NCBI GenBank assembly: GCA_030608925.1
Contig: JAUWDF010000076.1
Coordinates: 1 to 5,087 of the forward strand
Reading direction: 5' to 3'
Source: Candidatus Bathyarchaeota archaeon
Lineage (GTDB): Archaea > Thermoproteota > Bathyarchaeia > Bathyarchaeales > SOJC01
Length of the DNA: 5,087 nt
Below the pieces are notes generated by a model. It was not told where the DNA came from. It saw only the letters and a program-made list of their open reading frames with translations, and did no database searches. Of the stretch, positions 1-5,087 are shown in pieces; position 1 is the stretch's first letter, and every line of letters begins with the position of its first letter. Both the position numbers and the translations under genes were made by a program.

Positions 1-1885
1 AGGTTTGGCTGCTCGTGCTGGAAGATTTTTTCCAACAGATGACTGTGCCATTTGCATTCAATCCCCAGCATCAGATGTTAAAACTATTACCCACACTTCA
101 AGGAAATGTGTATACCGCTCTGGCTTGAGTGAAATCCCTAACCTAAATATGTACATCAACTCGAAAGTTATGGATGTCAAAGGAGAACCTGGAAATTATA
201 AGGTCACTATAGAAAAGAAACCACGCTTCGTAGACGAAGAGAAGTGTGTTCGCTGTGACCTATGCGTTGCAGCTTGCCCAGTTGAAGTGCCCGATGAATA
301 TAATGCAAAACTAAACACTCGAAAAGCTATCTACATAAACACTCCAAGTGTCCACCCTCCAGTATATGTCATAGATGAGAGCGTTTGCAGGTTCCACGAC
401 TGCGCAAAATGCGTCGATGTATGTCCAACCAATGCTGTGAACCTAGAGCAAAAAAGTGAGCAAGTAACTCTAAATGTGGGAAGCATTGTTGTTGCCACTG
501 GATTCCAAGAGTTTGACTCCAGCATAATAAAAGAATATCATTATAAAGAATATCCAAATGTCATAACTAATCTTGAGCTTGCTCGAATGATCGATGGCTT
601 TGGTCCCACAGGTGGAGCAATTCTGCGTCCTTCAGACCTGAAGCCAGCTAAGAAAATTGTGATGATCCAATGCGTTGGCTCAAGAGATAAACGCTACAAT
701 TCCTATTGCTCAAGTGTATGTTGCATGATTTCCCTGAAACATGCCATGCTAATAAAATCTACTAGTCCCAACGCTGACATCACAATATGCTATATAGATA
801 TCCGAACCACCGGAAGAGAACATGAACACTACTATGAGGACGCCAGAGAAATGGGGATCAAGTTTGTTAAAGGTCGACCTGGGGAAATCCTTGAAGACTC
901 TGAAGCAAACAGGTTAGTAGTCGACGTTGAAGACTCCCTTCTAAAAAGAGTGATTGAACTAAAGGCTGACTTGGTGGTATTAGCTCCTGCTATGATACCT
1001 GCAGAAGGTAGTGTAGAGTTAGCAGAGATGCTTGGTATCGACTTAGATGAAGATGGCTTTTTCAAAGAGTACAATGCTAAACTAAGACCAACTGAAACTA
1101 AACTAAGGGGTATATATCTAAGTGGAGGGGCAACCTTCCCAAAAGATGCACCATCAACCTCACTCCATGCTCATTCAGCTGCATTGAAGTCTGCAAAATT
1201 CTTGAGTAATGGCAAAATAATCAAGGATCAGAAAACCGCGATTATCAACGACGAATATTGTGGAGACTGCCAGTTTTGCCCAGTCACGTGCCCTTATGGG
1301 GCTATTAGCTTGGAAAAGACAACAGAAGACCATTTTGTTGCTAAGGTTTCAGACCTATTATGTGAAGGATGTGGTATCTGTGTGGGGACTTGTCCCCTCA
1401 ATGCCATTGAACTTCGGCATTCAAGACCGACCCAAATGAGAGCTCAGATGAAGGCTCTTATGTCAGTGAATGGCACATCAAAACCGCTAGTTCTAGCCAT
1501 TTGTTGTTCGGAATGTGGTCACGCGGCTGTGGATTCATCAGGCATGGCGATGATGCAATATCCCGCCAATGTTAGAGTCATGAGAGTTCCCTGCACAGGT
1601 ATACTGCAAGTCCACCAACTGCTTGAAGCCTTCAGATTCGGCGCTCAAGGGGTAATGGTAGTGGGGTGCAAAAACGACGGCTGTCATTATGAAGAAGGAA
1701 GCCAGAATGCTAGAAAGAAGATTGAAACATCCAAAGTTTTACTTAGAGAATTTGGAGTGGAACCTGAACGTTTAGAGATGTTCAACATGGTCTTTATAGA
1801 AGGAGACAAGTTTGCTGAAGCAGCCCAAATGATGACAGAGAGAGTGAAAAAACTGGGAAGACTGAAAATCATGGGAGCAAACTAA
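1..1885 (+). CDS. hdrA: HdrA-MvhD fusion, electron-bifurcating heterodisulfide reductase subunit A (5'-partial)
   Basis: C-terminal 626+ residues of HdrA, the FAD/iron-sulfur subunit of soluble Hdr complexes, fused to MvhD. The gene is cut by the window edge: the first complete codon is at base 2. The TTG at base 5 is not a credible start, because the sequence begins inside the flavoprotein domain just before the FPTDDCAIC motif, with the N-terminal domain and GxGxxG FAD fold missing. Counting residues from base 5, an inserted two-cluster ferredoxin has Cys 81/84/87/91 and 128/133/136/140. The thioredoxin-reductase-like part carries IQCVGSRD with Cys 223, 235, 239 and 240. A second ferredoxin has Cys 419/422/425/429 and 453/456/459/463. 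The MvhD domain spans about 494-619 (Cys 500/501/504, 530, 555, 560; GCKNDGCHYEEG). Known family role: bifurcates electron pairs from a hydrogenase or formate dehydrogenase between ferredoxin and HdrB. First gene of the hdrA-hdrC-hdrB set in view. Oddities: an insertion with Cys35, and TFPKD where QGPKD is usual. The assignment is very secure. Confidence 0.96.
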   Translation, partial: GLAARAGRFFPTDDCAICIQSPASDVKTITHTSRKCVYRSGLSEIPNLNMYINSKVMDVKGEPGNYKVTIEKKPRFVDEEKCVRCDLCVAACPVEVPDEYNAKLNTRKAIYINTPSVHPPVYVIDESVCRFHDCAKCVDVCPTNAVNLEQKSEQVTLNVGSIVVATGFQEFDSSIIKEYHYKEYPNVITNLELARMIDGFGPTGGAILRPSDLKPAKKIVMIQCVGSRDKRYNSYCSSVCCMISLKHAMLIKSTSPNADITICYIDIRTTGREHEHYYEDAREMGIKFVKGRPGEILEDSEANRLVVDVEDSLLKRVIELKADLVVLAPAMIPAEGSVELAEMLGIDLDEDGFFKEYNAKLRPTETKLRGIYLSGGATFPKDAPSTSLHAHSAALKSAKFLSNGKIIKDQKTAIINDEYCGDCQFCPVTCPYGAISLEKTTEDHFVAKVSDLLCEGCGICVGTCPLNAIELRHSRPTQMRAQMKALMSVNGTSKPLVLAICCSECGHAAVDSSGMAMMQYPANVRVMRVPCTGILQVHQLLEAFRFGAQGVMVVGCKNDGCHYEEGSQNARKKIETSKVLLREFGVEPERLEMFNMVFIEGDKFAEAAQMMTERVKKLGRLKIMGAN

Positions 1886-1890
1886 GGAGG
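1886..1890 (+). promoter_or_regulatory. Shine-Dalgarno site for hdrC, bearing on its start
   Basis: GGAGG directly follows the hdrA stop codon (TAA at 1883-1885). It lies 2 bases before the in-frame GTG at 1893 and 11 bases before the in-frame ATG at 1902. Two bases is too close for normal initiation, so the ATG is the better start although its spacing is slightly long. The two choices differ by only three residues. Confidence 0.6.
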
Positions 1891-1901
1891 AAGTGAAGGT
1901 A

Positions 1902-2414
1902 ATGGAACAAGTAAATTCAGGAACAACACTTACTCAGGACTTCTCTATCAAAGTTTCTGATCACATGGGAGGCGAAACTTTGAAACACTGCTACCAATGC
2001 GGAACATGTGTGAGCAGCTGTCCAGTAGCAAAACTCACTTCTAGTTTTAACCCTAGAGAACTAATTAAACTAGCCCTTATGGGAGCTGAGGAAGAAATCA
2101 TCTCAGGTGAATCAATATGGCTCTGCTGCTCATGCTACAACTGTCAGGAAAGGTGTCCACAAAAAGTCGAAATCGCTGACGTCTTCTATGCCTTGAGAAA
2201 CATAGCCCTCAAGAAAGGTTACATTCCAAGTGTGTACTCAAAGTTCTCTACAGCCCTCTTTGACGAAGGTCGGGTAGTCACAATTTCGAGGTTTGTGGAA
2301 AACAAAAGAGTAACTCTGGGATTGCCTTCCCTAAAAGAAGTAGGTCTTGATAATTTGAGAAAGATACTGCAAGCAACTGGTTTTGTAAGACTGGAGGAGA
2401 AGGAGGAAGAATAA
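1902..2414 (+). CDS. hdrC: HdrC, heterodisulfide reductase subunit C (ferredoxin-type)
   Basis: Small soluble two-[4Fe-4S] subunit of about 170 residues, the usual size of cytoplasmic HdrC, with no membrane segments. Counting from ATG 1902, the clusters are bound by CYQCGTCVSSCP (Cys 30/33/36/40) and by Cys 75/78/81/85 in WLCCSCYNCQERCP. Cys76, beside the first ligand, is extra. The family role is to carry electrons from the HdrA flavin to the active site of HdrB in the cytoplasmic complex. The C-terminal part (SRFVENKRVTLGLP onward) matches the HdrC tail that packs on HdrB, ending in an acidic EEKEEE run. It starts 16 bases after hdrA and its stop overlaps the hdrB start by one base, so it is almost certainly co-transcribed and translationally coupled. 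An upstream GTG at 1893 would add three residues but sits too near the Shine-Dalgarno site. Confident identification. Confidence 0.94.
   Translation: MEQVNSGTTLTQDFSIKVSDHMGGETLKHCYQCGTCVSSCPVAKLTSSFNPRELIKLALMGAEEEIISGESIWLCCSCYNCQERCPQKVEIADVFYALRNIALKKGYIPSVYSKFSTALFDEGRVVTISRFVENKRVTLGLPSLKEVGLDNLRKILQATGFVRLEEKEEE
2402..2406 (+). promoter_or_regulatory. Shine-Dalgarno site for hdrB inside the hdrC 3' end
   Basis: GGAGG seven bases before the hdrB ATG, embedded in the codons for the acidic Glu-rich tail of HdrC. A second GGAGG lies just upstream (2393-2397). Together with the TAATG overlap this indicates coupled translation of hdrC and hdrB. Confidence 0.75.
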
Positions 2415-3289
2415 TGACGAGTTACGCCCTCTTTCTAGGCTGCACAATACCTGCTCGCCAGCCAAACTACGAGTTATCAGCTAGGAAAGCTTTAACCAAA
2501 CTGGGAGTTGATCTAGTTGACTTGGCTAACATGAGCTGCTGTTGCCCTCCGCCAATACAATCCATAGATATGGTGACCAGTTTGGCAGTAGCTGCAAACA
2601 ATATAAGCATAGCAGAAGCCGCAGACCTAGATATATTGACATTATGCAGTGGTTGCTTTGAATCTCTAGCAATGGCCAATACACTGTTGAGAGAAGATAA
2701 CAAACTGAAGACTAAGATTAATGATATCCTTTCAAAAGCAGGAAACGAGTTTCGCGGTAGTATACAGGTGAAACATTTTGTCCAAGTGCTAAAAGAAGAC
2801 ATAGGATTTGAACGTCTCAAACAAAGTGTAATCAAACCTCTAAATAATCTAAAAGTCGCTGCTTTTTATGGATGCCATGCTCTCCGACCGAGTAACCTTC
2901 TGAAACTTGATGATCCGGAACGACCAAGTATTCTAGAGAACCTGATTGAAGCATTAGGTGCGGAAAATGTTGTGTACAGAAACAAACTTAAATGCTGTGG
3001 AGGGCTACTGAGAGGTTCATCTGACGAATTAGCCCTTGACTTAGCAAGAGAGAAGGTCTTAAATGCTACCAAAGCTGGTGCCGATTGTATTTCAACTCTT
3101 TGCCCATTCTGCTTTGTGGCACTTGATATTGGGCAAGTGCAGATGAAGCGGAAATTCGAGGGAACTTATGATATGCCTATAATTCACTACTCGGAGCTTT
3201 TAGCTATGGCACTTGGAGTTGACCCGAAAAGTCTTTCACCAGAAATTCACCGCATAAAGCTAGATAAAGTCCTCAGCAAGATAATGTGA
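2414..3289 (+). CDS. hdrB: HdrB, heterodisulfide reductase subunit B (CCG-domain catalytic subunit)
   Basis: Full-length 291-residue HdrB, the subunit that reduces the disulfide substrate (CoM-S-S-CoB in methanogens) on two non-cubane [4Fe-4S] clusters. Both CCG domains are present. Domain one has Cys10 (FLGC), the Cys42-44 triplet, and Cys78 and Cys81 (LCSGC). Domain two has Cys154 (YGCH), Cys194/195 (KCCGG), and Cys230 and Cys233 (LCPFC). This matches the ten-cysteine ligand pattern known from the methanogen HdrB structure, so an active subunit is expected; Cys44 and Cys225 are additional. The ATG at 2414 overlaps the hdrC stop (TAATG) and has GGAGG seven bases upstream, which fixes the start. 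The physiological acceptor cannot be read from the sequence: CoM-S-S-CoB if the host is a methanogen or methane/alkane oxidiser, otherwise another disulfide or an unknown acceptor. Confidence 0.95.
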   Translation: MTSYALFLGCTIPARQPNYELSARKALTKLGVDLVDLANMSCCCPPPIQSIDMVTSLAVAANNISIAEAADLDILTLCSGCFESLAMANTLLREDNKLKTKINDILSKAGNEFRGSIQVKHFVQVLKEDIGFERLKQSVIKPLNNLKVAAFYGCHALRPSNLLKLDDPERPSILENLIEALGAENVVYRNKLKCCGGLLRGSSDELALDLAREKVLNATKAGADCISTLCPFCFVALDIGQVQMKRKFEGTYDMPIIHYSELLAMALGVDPKSLSPEIHRIKLDKVLSKIM

Positions 3290-3374
3290 GGTCAGATTCA
3301 ACAGATAAATCCATCATTTCTATCCCTTTGTAGGAGCGACAGAGGAGTCACCTGCCTGAGTAAACTAAATAGTG

Positions 3375-3386
3375 ATGCGCGCGCAT
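3375..3386. promoter_or_regulatory. Perfect 12-bp palindrome upstream of fdhD (possible operator)
   Basis: ATGCGCGCGCAT equals its own reverse complement. It lies 20 bases before the fdhD start and 11 bases before the fdhD Shine-Dalgarno core, in otherwise AT-rich DNA. With the next two bases it makes a 14-base strictly alternating purine-pyrimidine run (3375-3388). The short weak arms TAAAC (3361-3365) and GTTTA (3393-3397) flank it symmetrically. The position suits a repressor operator, or a hairpin near the ribosome-binding site, but no regulator is known from this window. Confidence 0.4.
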
Positions 3387-3397
3387 GCTGAGGTTTA

Positions 3398-3401
3398 GGA
3401 G
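3398..3401 (+). promoter_or_regulatory. Shine-Dalgarno site for fdhD
   Basis: GGAG five bases before the ATG at 3407 supports that start. The 117-base gap before it (3290-3406) holds no gene that I can support. Confidence 0.7.
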
Positions 3402-3406
3402 ACAAA

Positions 3407-4231
3407 ATGAACCCTAACACGAAGAGCGTTACTGTGTCGAAGATTGATGTCATAGCTTCGCAGATGAGCAAAAAGGAAGATCTTGTAGCACGAGAAGTTC
3501 CAGTACATATATTCATCGGCTCAATTCATTTCGTTTCCATACTTTGTTCCCCCTCAAAATTGAAGGACCTGATAATTGGATATCTACTCGGAGAAGGCTT
3601 GGTAAATTCAGTTGAAGACATTCTTAAAGTAGTATTTGAGGAGGGAAATCGTTGCCATGTGACTATAAAACAAGCCAACGTGGGGGAGCACATTACAATT
3701 TCGAAGCCTTTCTCAAGGCTGATTGTTTCCTCATGTGGTAATGTGAGTTATGGATCGCTTTCTGAGTTGCTCAACCAGATTCAACTCAATCCGTTATCCG
3801 ACTGGCGGATGAAACCTCAGACGATTTCCGAATGCGTTCGAAGTTTGAACGTTCGAGCAAAAATCTTCAGGGAAACCGGTGGCGTACATGTTGCTGCTCT
3901 GTTCAACCGAGATGGAGCGCTAGTAGTCTTAGCTGAAGATGTTGGTAGACACAACGCTGTTGACAAAGTTATTGGCAGCGCGACCGTAAGTGGAGAAAAC
4001 CTGGAAGAATGTTTCCTAGCTCTGAGTGGACGAATAACCGGAGATATAGTGTTGAAAGCAGCGCGTGTGGGAATCCCAATCCTAGCATCACTATCTGCAG
4101 CTGTCGATTCAGGTCTAGAGGTGGCTGAGAAAGTTGGTGCGACTCTAATAGGATTTGTGAGAGGGAGAAGAATGAATGTTTATACGTGTCCAAAGAGAAT
4201 CGACATTAAATCAATGGACTCAAATGTGTGA
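3407..4231 (+). CDS. fdhD: FdhD, formate dehydrogenase accessory sulfurtransferase
   Basis: FdhD (274 residues, normal length) transfers sulfur from a cysteine desulfurase to the bis-MGD molybdenum or tungsten cofactor of formate dehydrogenase, a step needed for enzyme activity; it is cytoplasmic. Family motifs seen: LIIGYLLGEG (residues 55-64), SSCG (108-111), FRETGGVHVAAL (154-165), the hallmark EDVGRHNAVDKVIG (177-190), SGR (207-209), and the C-terminal GFVRGRRMNVYT (249-260). The CXXC loop of the bacterial protein reads C110-G-N-V113 here, so the first Cys is kept and the second is lost. The ATG has GGAG five bases upstream. The gene stands 117 bases after hdrB and 88 before mobA, so it may have its own promoter. 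Its presence implies that the genome encodes a Mo/W formate dehydrogenase or a related bis-MGD enzyme, which is not in this window. Confidence 0.95.
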   Translation: MNPNTKSVTVSKIDVIASQMSKKEDLVAREVPVHIFIGSIHFVSILCSPSKLKDLIIGYLLGEGLVNSVEDILKVVFEEGNRCHVTIKQANVGEHITISKPFSRLIVSSCGNVSYGSLSELLNQIQLNPLSDWRMKPQTISECVRSLNVRAKIFRETGGVHVAALFNRDGALVVLAEDVGRHNAVDKVIGSATVSGENLEECFLALSGRITGDIVLKAARVGIPILASLSAAVDSGLEVAEKVGATLIGFVRGRRMNVYTCPKRIDIKSMDSNV

Positions 4232-4254
4232 CCATTATTTGAGAGTAATTTTGA

Positions 4255-4273
4255 ATGTGAGAACATGTCACAT
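4255..4273. repeat. Inverted repeat ATGTGA-N7-TCACAT in the fdhD-mobA gap
   Basis: Two perfect 6-base arms are separated by seven bases, centred in the 88-base gap between fdhD and mobA. It could be the operator of a dimeric regulator or a weak hairpin. It resembles the TGTGA-N6-TCACA site of CRP-family regulators but has one extra spacer base. The function is unknown. Confidence 0.35.
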
Positions 4274-4291
4274 CTGCTCGGGTCATTAACA

Positions 4292-4302
4292 TTTTCTCTT
4301 TT
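4292..4302 (+). terminator. T-rich tract, possible archaeal-type terminator after fdhD
   Basis: TTTTCTCTTTT lies about 60 bases beyond the fdhD stop. Archaeal RNA polymerase can terminate at T-rich tracts without a hairpin. A 6-bp inverted repeat lies about 19 bases upstream, too far to act as an intrinsic bacterial terminator stem. The tract is immediately before the mobA ribosome-binding site, so read-through into mobA is equally possible. Confidence 0.22.
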
Positions 4303-4307
4303 AAGAA

Positions 4308-4312
4308 AGGTG
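4308..4312 (+). promoter_or_regulatory. Ribosome-binding site that fixes the TTG start of mobA
   Basis: AGGTG, seven bases before TTG 4320, matches the GGTG part of the complement to the 16S 3' end. An in-frame TAA at 4302-4304 closes the frame upstream, and no other start codon lies between it and the conserved LAGG motif. TTG is therefore the only possible start for an intact MobA. Confidence 0.65.
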
Positions 4313-4319
4313 TGATTTA

Positions 4320-5069
4320 TTGGAAAAAACAGCGGTGATCCTTGCGGGTGGATTTTCCAGACGGTTTGGGCAAGATAAGGGTTTTCTCATGTTGATGGGA
4401 AAGCCTTTGATTCTTCATGTTCTTGACAAGGTTTCGACCATAGTCAATCAGGTCCTAGTTATCGTAAGTTCGAAGAGTCAAGATAAGACTTTCACACAGA
4501 TTTTAAGTTCAGATGTGGAAGTAGTGGTGGATAAATACAAAACGCAAAGTCCTCTTGTTGGCGCCCTAACTGGATTCAAAAAAGCAAGAGGAAAATATTG
4601 TCTATTACTACCGTGTGATACTCCACTCCTCTCAATTCAAGTCATTTTACTTCTGTTAGATTTATGCATCAATAACGATGCAGCCATTCCTCGCTGGCCA
4701 AACAAATACATTGAACCCCTTCAAGCTGCCTATCGAACAGAGCCAGCTCTCGTCGCTGCAGAAAGTGCCTTAAAAAGAAGCAAAAGGAGGATGCATTCCA
4801 TGATCACCCATTTGAGAAAAGTCAATTATGTACCAACTACAAAACTCAAACAGATAGACCCGAAACTTACGACATTTCTTAACATCAACACACCCAGAGA
4901 TATGAGAAAAGCAGAAGAAACCATTCTAGCAATGCAATCAAAACCTTCAAAGACATTATATGCAAACATGAACACCAAGAGCGCGCGTGCATTATGGATT
5001 GCTGGCAATGAAAAAGAAAAAGATCTTTCCAAAAGCTTATTGTCGACTCGAAAAGCAACATGGTCGTGA
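4320..5069 (+). CDS. mobA: MobA, molybdenum cofactor guanylyltransferase
   Basis: MobA joins GMP from GTP to molybdopterin, making the guanine dinucleotide cofactor (MGD) used by formate dehydrogenases and other DMSO-reductase-family enzymes. It has the NTP-transferase fold: LAGGFSRRFGQDKG (residues 8-21) binds the nucleotide, SPLVGALTG (77-85) stands where GPLxG is usual, and LLPCDTP (96-102) carries the metal-binding Asp100. EPLQAAY (132-138) and FLNINTP (186-192) are the later conserved blocks. The start is TTG, forced by an upstream stop. The family normally ends soon after the NINTP block at about 200 residues; this one runs on for about 45 residues of basic, low-similarity sequence. That tail may be a genuine extension or the result of a frameshift near the 3' end, and it overlaps another open frame from about 5008. 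With fdhD it supplies the cofactor for formate dehydrogenase. The identification is firm; the C-terminus is uncertain. Confidence 0.92.
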   Translation: MEKTAVILAGGFSRRFGQDKGFLMLMGKPLILHVLDKVSTIVNQVLVIVSSKSQDKTFTQILSSDVEVVVDKYKTQSPLVGALTGFKKARGKYCLLLPCDTPLLSIQVILLLLDLCINNDAAIPRWPNKYIEPLQAAYRTEPALVAAESALKRSKRRMHSMITHLRKVNYVPTTKLKQIDPKLTTFLNINTPRDMRKAEETILAMQSKPSKTLYANMNTKSARALWIAGNEKEKDLSKSLLSTRKATWS

Positions 5070-5087
5070 TCCAAAGGCTACTGTACT
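5008..5087 (+). CDS. Possible start of an unrecognised gene overlapping the mobA end (3'-partial)
   Basis: In a frame different from mobA, an ATG at 5008 opens 26 codons that run off the window without a stop. The peptide begins MKKKKIFPKAYCRLEKQHGR and continues DPKATV. It is lysine-rich and then looks like ordinary soluble protein, with one Cys; I do not recognise it. The frame is open upstream to a TGA at 4969-4971, so GTG 4987 or TTG 4999 are alternative starts. No good Shine-Dalgarno site precedes the ATG. It would overlap mobA by 62 bases, unless mobA really ends at the TGA at 5009-5011 in the third frame, which would make a classic ATGA overlap. It may be chance, since it is short. Confidence 0.35.
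   Translation, partial: MKKKKIFPKAYCRLEKQHGRDPKATV

Noticed and set aside
5..7. TTG as the real start of the first gene
   Set aside because: The reading frame is open to the window edge and the sequence begins in the middle of the HdrA flavoprotein domain. The gene is truncated by the window, not N-terminally short.
331..557. Minus-strand open frames within hdrA
   Set aside because: Two overlapping short frames lie antisense to the ferredoxin region of hdrA. They show no recognisable motif and are explained by the coding strand.
2467..2835. 122-residue minus-strand open frame in hdrB
   Set aside because: It is fully antisense to a firmly identified HdrB domain, has no convincing ribosome-binding site that I can point to, and its composition reads as a reverse shadow.
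3361..3370. TAAACTAAAT as a confident archaeal TATA box for fdhD
   Set aside because: It is a poor match to the archaeal consensus and has no clear BRE purine element. It is kept only as a speculative part of the palindrome finding.
3290..3406. Riboswitch or Mo-cofactor RNA motif upstream of fdhD
   Set aside because: Apart from the palindrome and weak 5-base flanking arms I found no multi-stem structure, and the segment is too short and unstructured by eye to support one.
3298..3516. Minus-strand open frame covering the hdrB-fdhD gap
   Set aside because: About half of it is antisense to the fdhD N-terminus, and it has no family motif or supporting context. The gap is better read as a leader region.
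4255..4273. Bacterial CRP site before mobA
   Set aside because: The spacer is seven rather than six bases and the gene content looks archaeal, so only a generic inverted repeat is reported.
4826..5074. 82-residue minus-strand open frame opposite the mobA tail
   Set aside because: It contains a hydrophobic stretch, but that mirrors the Lys/Asn/Ile codons of mobA. There is no independent evidence for a gene.

Overview
The window carries a compact, co-directional (+ strand) block of redox and molybdenum/tungsten-cofactor genes with short gaps, one 1-base stop/start overlap (TAATG) and no mobile elements, RNA genes or CRISPR arrays that I can see. The proteins are methanogen-type heterodisulfide reductase (Hdr) subunits. 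Together with strong GGAGG ribosome-binding sites, a TTG start and moderate-to-low GC, this suggests an uncultivated archaeon, possibly of the Bathyarchaeia type. That placement is inference; a bacterium that acquired hdr genes is not excluded.

Layout. Bases 1-1885 hold the 3' part of an hdrA gene whose product is fused at its C-terminus to an MvhD domain; the N-terminal part of the protein lies upstream of the window. It is followed by hdrC (to 2414) and hdrB (2414-3289), completing an hdrA(mvhD)-hdrC-hdrB operon. A 117-base gap (3290-3406) contains a perfect 12-bp GC-rich palindrome just upstream of fdhD (3407-4231). A second gap of 88 bases (4232-4319) holds a 6+6-bp inverted repeat and a T-rich tract before mobA (4320-5069). 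A different reading frame opens near 5008 and runs off the window end; it may be the start of the next gene, overlapping the tail of mobA.

How they fit together. HdrABC with MvhD is the core of a flavin-based electron-bifurcating complex: HdrA carries the FAD, HdrC and HdrB pass electrons to a disulfide-type acceptor, and MvhD docks an electron-donating hydrogenase or formate dehydrogenase. FdhD sulfurates the Mo/W bis-MGD cofactor of formate dehydrogenases, and MobA makes the guanine dinucleotide form of that cofactor. Their position next to the hdr operon suggests (inference) that the electron donor is a molybdo- or tungsto-formate dehydrogenase rather than a NiFe hydrogenase, but neither catalytic subunit is in the window. 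Points worth a second look are an extra Cys-containing insertion in HdrA, an FdhD with a broken CXXC motif, a Cys triplet in HdrB, the two intergenic palindromes, and the unusual 3' end of mobA.
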